From Caldifarciminota bacterium (lineage in GTDB: Bacteria; Hydrothermota; Tepidihabitantia; SM23-42), in contig JALVOT010000003.1 in assembly GCA_027026255.1 (NCBI GenBank), positions 1 to 64,000 of the forward strand: DNA of 64,000 nucleotides, given 5' to 3'. The position numbers were made by a program, and so were the translations under genes. Of this stretch, positions 25,521-33,544 are shown piece after piece. The notes under the pieces are model-generated. The model was not told where the DNA came from, searched no databases, and saw only the letters and a list, made by a program, of their open reading frames with translations. How positions within the stretch are numbered: position 1 is the first letter of the stretch; every line of letters starts with the position of its first letter.

Positions 25521-26579
25521 ATGCTGTTTCTGGGAATACTGCTCATTGCCCATCTCAATATTAAGGCAATCTGGATCCCCCGCTGGTGGATAAAGGACCA
25601 CCCTGCGATAATCTCAACCCTGAACAATCGATTTAATCATATCTATCTTCAGATATTTGCCCTGGGTCAGGCATATTACGGCTCGGAATACACCCCGAAT
25701 AAGATTGTAAATGACCAATGGCTTAAAAATCTTATCAGACAGGCACATCAGCACAGAATAAAGGTCTCGGCCTGGATTAATGTCTTCTACTCCTGGGGTT
25801 ATGCATCCAGAACCACAGACCCATTCCATCCCCTCAATCGTAACCCCAACTGGTATGTAACCGATGTCCGGGGTCGAACAATCCTCAATTATCAACCTGA
25901 AGAATTGAGAAGGATGGGTATTGAAGGCTATTTCCTTGCCCCGGCCAATCCCCGGGTTCAGGCATATATTATAAATATTATTAAAGAAATTATAAAAAAG
26001 TATGATTTTGATGGAATCCATCTCGACTATATCCGATATCCTGATGAAAAATTTATATACGACTACTCCTTGAGAAGTAAATTCCTTCGTAAATATTATA
26101 TTGATCCGGCTAACCTGACTGGATTAAAAGAGCGGCTTGGACCCTGGGGATATGAAGACTTAAGATACAAATATAATGTTTTTGTCAATAATGACCTCAC
26201 CCGGTTTATTGCCCGGATAAGAAAAACAATAAACCGAATAAGACCCGGTCTGGAACTCTCGGTTGCAGTGAAACCGAATATCCTGGATGCAAGAACAAGA
26301 TTCTATCAGGACTGGCCGGAATGGCTGAATCAGGGACTGGTTGACTATGTCTGTCTGATGTCATATACCCCTTATATCAGAAGGATTCTCAATAAAACAA
26401 GAAAATCAATAAAGAATCCCCGTGGAGTGATCATTGGTCTGGGGGCATACTACCTCAGCCCGGAAAGGATTAAAAATCAGATTGAGATTGTAAGACAATC
26501 ACCATTTTCAGGAATTTCATTCTTCTCTTACGAAACCCTGAAAAAAAATCCTGAATATCTCAGACTCCTGCCGTATTAG
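25521..26579 (+). CDS. Secreted glycosyl-hydrolase-like protein (GHL10/DUF187)
   Basis: 352 residues with a short signal peptide (1-15). Family features are AIWIPRWW at the N-terminus, the HRIKVSAWINVFYSWG segment near 75, FDGIHLDYIRYP near 165 (acidic residue of the barrel) and GLVDYVCLMSYTPY near 270. These match the family-10-like glycosidase/DUF187 TIM barrel. The full length is one domain without carbohydrate-binding modules. A polysaccharide- or peptidoglycan-directed hydrolase at the cell surface is inferred; substrate unknown. Confidence 0.85.
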   Translation: MLFLGILLIAHLNIKAIWIPRWWIKDHPAIISTLNNRFNHIYLQIFALGQAYYGSEYTPNKIVNDQWLKNLIRQAHQHRIKVSAWINVFYSWGYASRTTDPFHPLNRNPNWYVTDVRGRTILNYQPEELRRMGIEGYFLAPANPRVQAYIINIIKEIIKKYDFDGIHLDYIRYPDEKFIYDYSLRSKFLRKYYIDPANLTGLKERLGPWGYEDLRYKYNVFVNNDLTRFIARIRKTINRIRPGLELSVAVKPNILDARTRFYQDWPEWLNQGLVDYVCLMSYTPYIRRILNKTRKSIKNPRGVIIGLGAYYLSPERIKNQIEIVRQSPFSGISFFSYETLKKNPEYLRLLPY

Positions 26580-26698
26580 AGCAAAACGAGTGTGATTGTA
26601 TAACGGTTATTTATACACTTTTATTCTGCAAAATCTTTGTGGCAAATCGATTTTAACCAACCGCGCGAATATAAAGAGTTGCGCCTTTTAATAAAAGG

Positions 26699-26902
26699 TC
26701 AGTCTTTATTTTTCTTCTTTTCCTGAACATTAATCCAGGTTAAAACTATACCTAAAATTATTGCGAAGCGGAATGCGGTTTCCCAGTCTACTACACCCAT
26801 TTTGTGAACAACCAGGCTGTAAAGAAAAGTTACAATTGCACTAACCACAAAAATCAGAACAAATATACGCAGAAAATAGACAACCGCCTGTTTAACATCC
26901 AT
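26699..26902 (-). CDS. Small two-helix membrane protein
   Basis: 67 residues with two hydrophobic segments (about 8-30 and 42-57) and a lysine-rich C-terminus. No family recognised. It has its own promoter (26950-26923) and a good AGGAGG 5 bases from the ATG, which supports a real gene despite the size. It is convergent to the GHL10-like gene across a 119-base gap. Confidence 0.7.
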   Translation of the reverse strand: MDVKQAVVYFLRIFVLIFVVSAIVTFLYSLVVHKMGVVDWETAFRFAIILGIVLTWINVQEKKKNKD

Positions 26903-26922
26903 TTTGTTCCTCCTTATGCTTT

Positions 26923-26950
26923 ATAATATGCAAAATTTTGCCTGAGTCAA
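26923..26950 (-). promoter_or_regulatory. Promoter of the small membrane protein gene
   Basis: Minus strand: TTGACT (26950-26945), 16-bp spacer, TATTAT (26928-26923), 20-base leader with AGGAGG. Confidence 0.6.
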
Positions 26951-27016
26951 CGCAATTGTTGATTAACTCAAATCAGATATCCAGCAAAAATCTTAAACAG
27001 TGAGAAAATTAACATC

Positions 27017-27044
27017 TTGACATTCTCCCTCTTTCAGGTAAAAT
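27017..27044 (+). promoter_or_regulatory. Leaderless-type promoter of folK
   Basis: TTGACA (27017-27022), 16-bp spacer, TAAAAT (27039-27044), 8 bases to the ATG at 27053. Confidence 0.68.
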
Positions 27045-27052
27045 GAATAAGT

Positions 27053-27535
27053 ATGGAAAAAATATTCCTGCTCTTAGGAACAAACCTCGGTAACAGTAAA
27101 ATGAATCTTGACAAAGCACTTAATGAAATAAAAAAATGCCGGATCACAATCCTGCGTCAATCCAAAATCTATAAAACAAAACCCTGGGGCTATTCTGACC
27201 AGCCGGATTTTTTAAATCTCGGTATTGAAGTCAGTTGTCATTACACTCCAGTCCAACTTCTTGATATCTTAAAGCAGATTGAAAAGAAGATGGGCAGAGA
27301 TAAAGGACCCCGGTGGGGGCCGAGGCTTATCGACATTGATATCATATTCTACGGTAAAAAAATCATCAAAACAGAAAGACTTACAATACCCCACCCCCAA
27401 TTTTTCAATCGGCCCTTTGCCCTCCATATTATTGCCGAGCTTGCGCCAGATTTTATCCCCCCGGGTTCAGACCTGAAAATGCGTGAAATAACAAGGGAAA
27501 TACCCGATGAAGAAATTCAGATTTATTGCGATTGA
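27053..27535 (+). CDS. folK: Hydroxymethyldihydropterin pyrophosphokinase
   Basis: Folate synthesis: transfers pyrophosphate from ATP to 6-hydroxymethyl-7,8-dihydropterin. 160 residues: LLLGTNLGN at 6-14, the DFLNLGIEV strand near 45 and the signature RWGPRLIDIDIIFYG near 83-97. First of four tightly packed genes; it overlaps the kinase gene by 29 bases. No other folate genes are in the window. Confidence 0.95.
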   Translation: MEKIFLLLGTNLGNSKMNLDKALNEIKKCRITILRQSKIYKTKPWGYSDQPDFLNLGIEVSCHYTPVQLLDILKQIEKKMGRDKGPRWGPRLIDIDIIFYGKKIIKTERLTIPHPQFFNRPFALHIIAELAPDFIPPGSDLKMREITREIPDEEIQIYCD

Positions 27536-28142
27536 GGGAGTAATCGGAGCCGGGAAGACATCCCTGGCTAAGACCCTCGCCCAGAAATTTCATGCCGGAG
27601 TTATCCTGGAAGAATTTGAAGAAAATCCATTTTTGGAAAAATTTTATTCGAATCGCGGAAAATATGCATTTCATACCCAGATATATTTTCTTTTATCAAG
27701 GTATCGCCAGCAGAGGGATATCGCCCAGATCGACCTCTTTCACTCCCGGGTGATTACCGATTATCTCTTTGCCAAAGATCGAATCTTTGCTGAGATAAAT
27801 CTTAATGAAGCTGAATTTTCTCTGTACGACAAGATATACGCCCTTTTGGAACCGGAGATTCCTGGGCCTGATTTGACCATCTATCTCCAGGCCGAACCCC
27901 AACTTCTTTATCACCGGATTAAAGAGAGAAATAGAAGTTTTGAGCAGGAAATTGAATTTGAATATATTAAACAATTATGCGATGCCTACAATTCATTCTT
28001 TATACATTATAACAACTCTCCTCTTTTAATTATCGATATCAAGGGGTTCGATTTCATTTCAACATCCAATGACCTTGAGCTCCTCTATAATGAAATCATA
28101 AATTTAAAAGAACCGCGGAGGATTCTATCAAAACAATGGTGA
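27507..28142 (+). CDS. Deoxynucleoside kinase
   Basis: 211 residues. P-loop GVIGAGKTSL (10-19), the EEFEENPFLEKFY substrate segment, HSRVITDYLFAKD (an E/DRS-like motif) and a lid KERNRSFEQ near 143. It belongs to the dGK/dAK/dCK family that phosphorylates deoxyribonucleosides with ATP; the exact base is not readable. The start at 27507 overlaps folK by 29 bases, and the 3' end overlaps panB by 7. Confidence 0.9.
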   Translation: MKKFRFIAIEGVIGAGKTSLAKTLAQKFHAGVILEEFEENPFLEKFYSNRGKYAFHTQIYFLLSRYRQQRDIAQIDLFHSRVITDYLFAKDRIFAEINLNEAEFSLYDKIYALLEPEIPGPDLTIYLQAEPQLLYHRIKERNRSFEQEIEFEYIKQLCDAYNSFFIHYNNSPLLIIDIKGFDFISTSNDLELLYNEIINLKEPRRILSKQW

Positions 28143-28921
28143 CGATAAATAAAATCATTTCAATGAAACAGAAAGAGAAGATTGTCTGTCTCACTGCATA
28201 TGATTATCCAACCGCAAAAATCCTCGATGAATCCGGTATTGATATCATTCTGGTCGGTGATTCTGCCGCCAATGTATTCGCCGGGGAAAAGACCACCCTG
28301 CCGATTACAATGACCGAGATGCTCTACCATACCAGGGTGGTTACCCGTGCAGTCCGGCACAGTCTGGTTATCTCAGATATGCCTTTCCTTTCATACCAGG
28401 TTTCAATCAGTCAGGCGGTGTATAATGCCGGAAGATTTTTAAAAGCCGGTGCCCGGGCGGTAAAGATTGAAGGCGGTAAATCGGTAGTTGAAATAATCAA
28501 AAGGTTGGTGGAACTGGGGATTCCCGTAATGGGCCATCTTGGTCTTACCCCACAATCAATCCACAAATTTGGTGGTTATAAACTTCAGGGCACGGATGAG
28601 GCATCGGCGAGAAATATGATTACCGACGCCAAACTGCTTGAATCGGCAGGATGTTTTGCAATCGTATTGGAAAAAATTCCCAGCCGGCTCGCAGAGAAAA
28701 TCACCACGGAACTCACCATTCCGACAATCGGTATCGGTGCCGGACCACATTGTGATGGTCAGATTCTGGTGTTCCATGATATTGTCGGGCTGTTTGAAGA
28801 ATTTCAGCCAAAATTTGTCAAACAGTATGCTCAGGTCGGAGCAGAAATTCGCCGCGCCGTACTTCAGTACAAAGATGAAGTAAAAAAAGGAGTCTTCCCG
28901 GATCAAGAGCATTCATATTAA
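28136..28921 (+). CDS. panB: 3-methyl-2-oxobutanoate hydroxymethyltransferase
   Basis: First committed step of pantothenate (CoA) synthesis: transfers a one-carbon unit from methylene-tetrahydrofolate to alpha-ketoisovalerate. 261 residues, the normal length, with VCLTAYDYPTAK near 17, LVGDSAANV at 39-47, VKIEGG near 112, GHLGLTPQS near 133 and the late TIGIGAGPHCDGQILV. Placement after folK fits the folate-derived cofactor. Overlaps the kinase gene by 7 bases. coaE lies at 57873. Confidence 0.96.
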   Translation: MVTINKIISMKQKEKIVCLTAYDYPTAKILDESGIDIILVGDSAANVFAGEKTTLPITMTEMLYHTRVVTRAVRHSLVISDMPFLSYQVSISQAVYNAGRFLKAGARAVKIEGGKSVVEIIKRLVELGIPVMGHLGLTPQSIHKFGGYKLQGTDEASARNMITDAKLLESAGCFAIVLEKIPSRLAEKITTELTIPTIGIGAGPHCDGQILVFHDIVGLFEEFQPKFVKQYAQVGAEIRRAVLQYKDEVKKGVFPDQEHSY

Positions 28922-28922
28922 A

Positions 28923-31679
28923 ATGGAAAAGACCGCAGCAAAACAGGACCTCCTGAACGAACTTTTTGAACTGAGAAAGCGAATTGCCGAACTTGAAACT
29001 GAATATCAGAGAAGAATAACCCCTGCGTTTATCTTTCAGGACCCGAACAGTGGTGATGGTATTGCAATCCTTATTGATAACAAAGAGGGTAAATTCCGAT
29101 ACTACAATCGGGCGTTTGCCCGGCTCTTTGGTTACCAATATGATGAGATGAAAAATCAATCGATAAAGACCCTGGTCCATCCTGAAGATATAACAAAGGT
29201 AATGGCATATCATAAAAAACGACTTCAAGGAGAAGATATACCAACCCGCTATGAATTTCGCGGTGTCAAAAAGAACGGCGCAATCGTCTATCTTGAAGTT
29301 GATGCGGTTCCTTATAAAGAAAACAATGTAATTACCGGAACCTACTATTATATCTGGGAAGCAGCAGAAAGGAAAAGACTTGAAAAGCAGCTGGAAAAGC
29401 TCATCGATGAGAAGACCGAACTTTTGCAGAAAGAGATAATCGCACACCAAAAATCAGAGATTGCATTACGCGATATCGAAGCCCGTTATCGTACCCTATA
29501 TGAACAACGTATCCTGGCGGTGTTTATGCTGGACCTGCAGGGTAGATTTATCGACGCCAATGATGCAGCACTAAGGGTTATTGGTTACAAAAAAGAAGAT
29601 ATAAAAAAGATAAGTCTGGTGACAATTCTGAGTGGTGACCAGTTATTAAGGGCATACCAGATTATTGAAGAAATAAAAGAAAAGGGATACCAGTCTGAGG
29701 TTCAGGAATATCAGTTAAAAAGGAATGACGGAAGTTGTGTATGGATCGAAACCGATGCATTCCTGGTGCATCAGGATGGAAAACCCTATGGAATATTGGG
29801 TATTGCCCGTGATACAACCAAGCGAAAAAGGGCTGAAGAAGCCCTGAAAAAATCAGAAGCTGAGATGGCTCTGATTCTTGATAGTATGTCGGAATATGTT
29901 GTCTATCATAATAAAAACCTCCAGGTTATCCGGGCAAATAATGCAGTATACAAAACTACAGGTCTGAAACCGGATGAATTGAAGGGACGTGCCTGCTATG
30001 AGATTGGTATAAAGAGAACATCACCCTGTGCTAACTGTCCGGTGGTAAAGGCATTGAAGACCGGCAATCCGGAAATGGGTGAAGTAGTAACTGCAGAAAA
30101 CAGGCAATGGTTTATCCGCGCCTATCCGGTTAAGGATGCACAGGGGAATATCCAGGGTGTGGTTGAAATCAGCTTTGATATTACTGTTTTAAAAAAGGCA
30201 GAAGAGGCACTGCGCGAGAGTGAAGAAAAATATAAGACCCTTACCGATAATATTAATGTTGGTATCTATCGCAATACAATCGGTGAAAAAGGACGCTTTA
30301 TTGAGGTAAACCCTGCGTTGGTAAAGATGTTTGGATTTAAAAACCGCAGTGAGCTGCTGAATATAAATGTTTCTGATTTATATAAAAACCCCGGGGACCG
30401 TAAAATATTTAATCAGAAGATTCTAAAGAACGGCTTTGTAAAAAATGAGATAGTGCATTTAAAGAAAAAGGATAATACACCGTTCATCGGTTCGGTATCT
30501 GCGGTAGTTGTAAAGGATAAAGATGGAAAACCAAGATTTTGTGATGGTATCATTGAAGATATTACAGAAAGAATACAGGCGGAAAAACTCAAAAATTCCC
30601 TCTATCAAATATCAGAGTCTGCACAGTCAGCCCGCACCCTTGAAGAACTTTACAGCTCCATTCATAAAATAATTATTGAACTCATTCCAACCAAAAATTT
30701 TTATATTGCAGCCTATGATGAAAATACAAAGACGATTCACTTCCCATATTTCGTCGACAGATATGACAAAACCCCGGCTCCGCGTAAACCGATGAAGGGT
30801 CTGACCGAATATGTATTAGAACACGGTAATTTACTCCATGTATCACAGGAAACCGTAGCAGCGATGGCAAGAAAAGGTGAGATCGAGATTATCGGCAAGA
30901 TGTCGGTTGACTGGCTTGGTGTGCCCTTAAAATTAAAGGAAAAAGTGATTGGTGTCCTTGCCGTTCAGAGTTATGAAGAAAATGTCCGCTTCGAAAAGAA
31001 AGATGAAGATATCCTGAAATTTGTCTCCGGTCAGATTGCCTCGGTGATCGAAAGAAAGCGTGCTGAATCAGATTTGAAAAAGAGTTATGAAAAACTCCAG
31101 AAGATCATTGAAGAAACGGTCAACGCCCTCGCCTCAACAGCAGAAAAGAGAGACCCCTATACTGCCGGTCATCAATATCGGGTAACCAAACTTGCCTGCA
31201 CCATCGCCCGGCAGATGGGGATGGAAAAGATTCGCATCGAGGGACTCAGGGTTGCCGGTATTGTCCATGACATCGGTAAGATATATGTTGCTGCTGAGAT
31301 ACTGAATAAACCGGTAAGGCTTCAGGATATCGAAATGAACCTGATAAAGACGCATTGCCAGGCCGGGTATGATATTCTAAAGACCATCGATTTTCCCTGG
31401 CCGGTAGCCGAGATCGTATTTCAGCATCACGAAAGGATTGATGGCTCAGGATATCCCCGCGGTCTCAGGGGAGATGAGATTCTGCCTGAGGCGCGAATCC
31501 TGGCAGTCGCTGATGTAGTTGATGCAATGTGTTCACACCGACCATACCGCTCTGCCCTTGATATATCCGATGCCATGATTGAGATTGAAAAGAACAAAGG
31601 AAAACTCTATGACCCTGCGGTTGTTGATGTCTGCCTGGAACTTTTTCAAAAAACAAACTTCCAGTGGCCGGTTCGATAA
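28923..31679 (+). CDS. Multi-PAS/GAF sensor with HD-GYP output
   Basis: 918 residues, no membrane segment. After a short coiled coil there are four PAS domains (about 45-155, 190-300, 305-425, 430-550). The third has SPCANCPV, a cysteine pair that could bind a metal or sense redox. A GAF domain (about 560-695) is followed by an HD-GYP domain (about 715-915): GHQYRVTKLA, the HD pair in VHDIGK, and HHERIDGSGYPRGL. HD-GYP proteins normally hydrolyse c-di-GMP. It starts one base after the panB stop. A soluble cytoplasmic sensor is expected; ligands unknown. Confidence 0.92.
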   Translation: MEKTAAKQDLLNELFELRKRIAELETEYQRRITPAFIFQDPNSGDGIAILIDNKEGKFRYYNRAFARLFGYQYDEMKNQSIKTLVHPEDITKVMAYHKKRLQGEDIPTRYEFRGVKKNGAIVYLEVDAVPYKENNVITGTYYYIWEAAERKRLEKQLEKLIDEKTELLQKEIIAHQKSEIALRDIEARYRTLYEQRILAVFMLDLQGRFIDANDAALRVIGYKKEDIKKISLVTILSGDQLLRAYQIIEEIKEKGYQSEVQEYQLKRNDGSCVWIETDAFLVHQDGKPYGILGIARDTTKRKRAEEALKKSEAEMALILDSMSEYVVYHNKNLQVIRANNAVYKTTGLKPDELKGRACYEIGIKRTSPCANCPVVKALKTGNPEMGEVVTAENRQWFIRAYPVKDAQGNIQGVVEISFDITVLKKAEEALRESEEKYKTLTDNINVGIYRNTIGEKGRFIEVNPALVKMFGFKNRSELLNINVSDLYKNPGDRKIFNQKILKNGFVKNEIVHLKKKDNTPFIGSVSAVVVKDKDGKPRFCDGIIEDITERIQAEKLKNSLYQISESAQSARTLEELYSSIHKIIIELIPTKNFYIAAYDENTKTIHFPYFVDRYDKTPAPRKPMKGLTEYVLEHGNLLHVSQETVAAMARKGEIEIIGKMSVDWLGVPLKLKEKVIGVLAVQSYEENVRFEKKDEDILKFVSGQIASVIERKRAESDLKKSYEKLQKIIEETVNALASTAEKRDPYTAGHQYRVTKLACTIARQMGMEKIRIEGLRVAGIVHDIGKIYVAAEILNKPVRLQDIEMNLIKTHCQAGYDILKTIDFPWPVAEIVFQHHERIDGSGYPRGLRGDEILPEARILAVADVVDAMCSHRPYRSALDISDAMIEIEKNKGKLYDPAVVDVCLELFQKTNFQWPVR

Positions 31680-31692
31680 ACTTTATCGAACC
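31670..31692. terminator. Palindrome spanning the stop codons of two convergent genes
   Basis: Perfect 11-base arms (31670-31680 and 31682-31692) around one central base. The plus-strand TAA (31677-31679) and the minus-strand TAA (31685-31683) both lie inside. RNA from either side could form an 8-bp stem with a 7-base loop; no U-tract follows on either strand. Confidence 0.5.
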
Positions 31693-32426
31693 TTCACCAT
31701 TTTAAAATAATCCTTTTTTATATTCTCCAACCACTGTCTTTGCCTTGCTTCATTCCATTCCTTCGCCGACTTTCCGGCGTGATATACTGAAGCCGGGTAG
31801 AAACGTTGAACCAGAAATACAAAGATAAGCCCAGCATCAACATACATTTTCCGGTGTAGTGCATTATACAGAAGAAGACCGGAACCGAGATTCACCAAAA
31901 AATCAATTACCGCCTGTCTGGAATTACCTGCATAAAATTCACCGGCCCCGGGTAAGACCATAGAAAGCGCCATCGCCGTCCGCATCGATTTCCCGGGCAC
32001 CCTTAAATATTCGTTAATCTCTCGCACTAATTGAGTATCACCACTTGTCCGGAACATCCTTAATGCCTCAAGAGGCTGACCATCAAAAAGATAGCCGAAT
32101 CCCTTTAATCGTGTTTTATCAGTAAATCGTAAAATATTACCGGCAAGGTAATACCTTTTTTTCTCAAGGTAGTATTCAGCAAGTGTAATTCGTGCCTCGG
32201 TCTTATGTTCAGGAAAATCGTCGATAAGACTTTCAAATGCCTGAACTCCATCTGCCTCATTCTCTTTTATCATTGCCCGTGCATATTGAAATCTACTCTG
32301 CCATTCCCGACCTAATTCCGGGTAGAAAAAGAAGACCCTTTCATATTCAATGCGCGCCAGGCCGTAATACCCATTCTCATAGAGCGAATCTGCAAGGCTG
32401 AGTTGTGTAATAAGAAAGAAGATCAT
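31683..32426 (-). CDS. TPR-like membrane protein with PGxGxFYxG domain
   Basis: 247 residues from the ATG at 32426, which overlaps the stop of the upstream gene (ATGA) and gives a signal peptide. The N-terminal half has TPR-like helices (YENGYYGLARIEYERVFF). The C-terminal half has the hydrophobic DUF5683-like signature VLPGAGEFYAG near 170 plus two or three membrane segments. It is a diverged relative of the next upstream gene (32423-33139). The cluster with yidD suggests an envelope or membrane-insertion function, by context only. Confidence 0.72.
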   Translation of the reverse strand: MIFFLITQLSLADSLYENGYYGLARIEYERVFFFYPELGREWQSRFQYARAMIKENEADGVQAFESLIDDFPEHKTEARITLAEYYLEKKRYYLAGNILRFTDKTRLKGFGYLFDGQPLEALRMFRTSGDTQLVREINEYLRVPGKSMRTAMALSMVLPGAGEFYAGNSRQAVIDFLVNLGSGLLLYNALHRKMYVDAGLIFVFLVQRFYPASVYHAGKSAKEWNEARQRQWLENIKKDYFKMVKVR

Positions 32427-33139
32427 CGATTTAACCTTAAAATCTCCTGTAGATACCTTTCTTTCTGGCAAAAGTTATAATTACGCACTCCGTTGATTGT
32501 CCCGTAAATATTCCCGGCATAAAACAGAATCCCGGCACCTGCAGCAATACCGAACTTCATATCTTCATTATGGCTGTAATAATAATAAGATAAAATAGTG
32601 CATAGTCCAACCGTCAAAAATGAATATATACCATCACCAATCCGGCCACAATAAAAATGTCCGCCACCCGGGAATAAACTCAGCAGGACACCAATAATAA
32701 CCTTCTTCTCTTCCGGGAAATTATCAGGCAGTTTCAGATATCGACCCGCACTCAAAAATTTATACTCCATTGCATAGCCGAGACCGATCAATTGCCGGGC
32801 ATCCCTTTTATATGGAACATCGATTTCTGCAAGATAACTACGCGATGAATCATAATCGCCCTTTAAAAAATAGAGCCAGCCAAGTAGATAATTCTTCTTT
32901 GCCGGATTATTAATTTTTGATGCCTCATCAATACCTTCATCATATCTTTTAAGATTTACCAGACAATCGATAATTTTTTCGTTAATATCCTGAGAAACTG
33001 AATCGGCCAGGAATTCATAGCGTCGGTATTCGTTCAACGCTGCGGAAAAATCCTTATTTTTATAAAGATAATCAGCAAATTGCAGTATCTTTTCTGGAAC
33101 AAAAAGTTCGGTCTGCATACAGAGAAGAAAAATCAGCAT
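32423..33139 (-). CDS. TPR-like membrane protein with PGGGxFYxG domain
   Basis: 238 residues. N-terminal signal-like segment, helical TPR-type repeats (ADYLYKNKDFSAALNEY, LLGWLYFLKGDYDSSRSYL), then SLFPGGGHFYCGRIGDG near 155 and two or three membrane segments. Same architecture as its downstream neighbour, so probably an old duplication. It lies 6 bases after yidD. No catalytic motif and no known function. Confidence 0.72.
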   Translation of the reverse strand: MLIFLLCMQTELFVPEKILQFADYLYKNKDFSAALNEYRRYEFLADSVSQDINEKIIDCLVNLKRYDEGIDEASKINNPAKKNYLLGWLYFLKGDYDSSRSYLAEIDVPYKRDARQLIGLGYAMEYKFLSAGRYLKLPDNFPEEKKVIIGVLLSLFPGGGHFYCGRIGDGIYSFLTVGLCTILSYYYYSHNEDMKFGIAAGAGILFYAGNIYGTINGVRNYNFCQKERYLQEILRLNR

Positions 33140-33145
33140 TATCCC

Positions 33146-33526
33146 TTAGTGGTGGTGGTTCCAGATCTCAATCAATATCTTTTCCTGTTCTTCAGGTTCT
33201 GATATCCTGCCAAATATAAAATTATTTTCAATCGGGTCAAACAACTTGCCATCTTTAATATCGTAATAATAGAGTCTATAATTTTTATAAGCCCAGGGAT
33301 TACACCGCATCAATCGGTCCAGAGCCATAAGTAAACCCCAGATTATACCATATCTCTTTATTGCGAAGCGGGAAAAATGAGAACAGGATGGAGAGAAATT
33401 ACAGACATCTGCCTGAGCCGGTGAGATAAATTTCTGATAAAGATCAAAACCGGTGCCAATAACAATCTTCACCGGATTGGTCTCACCGGGTTGATAAAGC
33501 ATCAGCCCGAGAACAATTACTAACAT
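33146..33526 (-). CDS. yidD: Membrane protein insertion efficiency factor YidD
   Basis: 126 residues. Signature YQKFISPAQADVCNFSPSCSHFSRFAIKRYG (about 30-60) with the conserved cysteines, then LMRCNPW near 72. YidD assists YidC-dependent membrane insertion at the inner membrane. It is usually next to rnpA and yidC; here it lies after rny and before two membrane TPR genes. The C-terminal 40 residues are longer than in short YidD proteins and end in HHH. Confidence 0.9.
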   Translation of the reverse strand: MLVIVLGLMLYQPGETNPVKIVIGTGFDLYQKFISPAQADVCNFSPSCSHFSRFAIKRYGIIWGLLMALDRLMRCNPWAYKNYRLYYYDIKDGKLFDPIENNFIFGRISEPEEQEKILIEIWNHHH

Positions 33527-33544
33527 AAATTTTTAAGCACCTTC

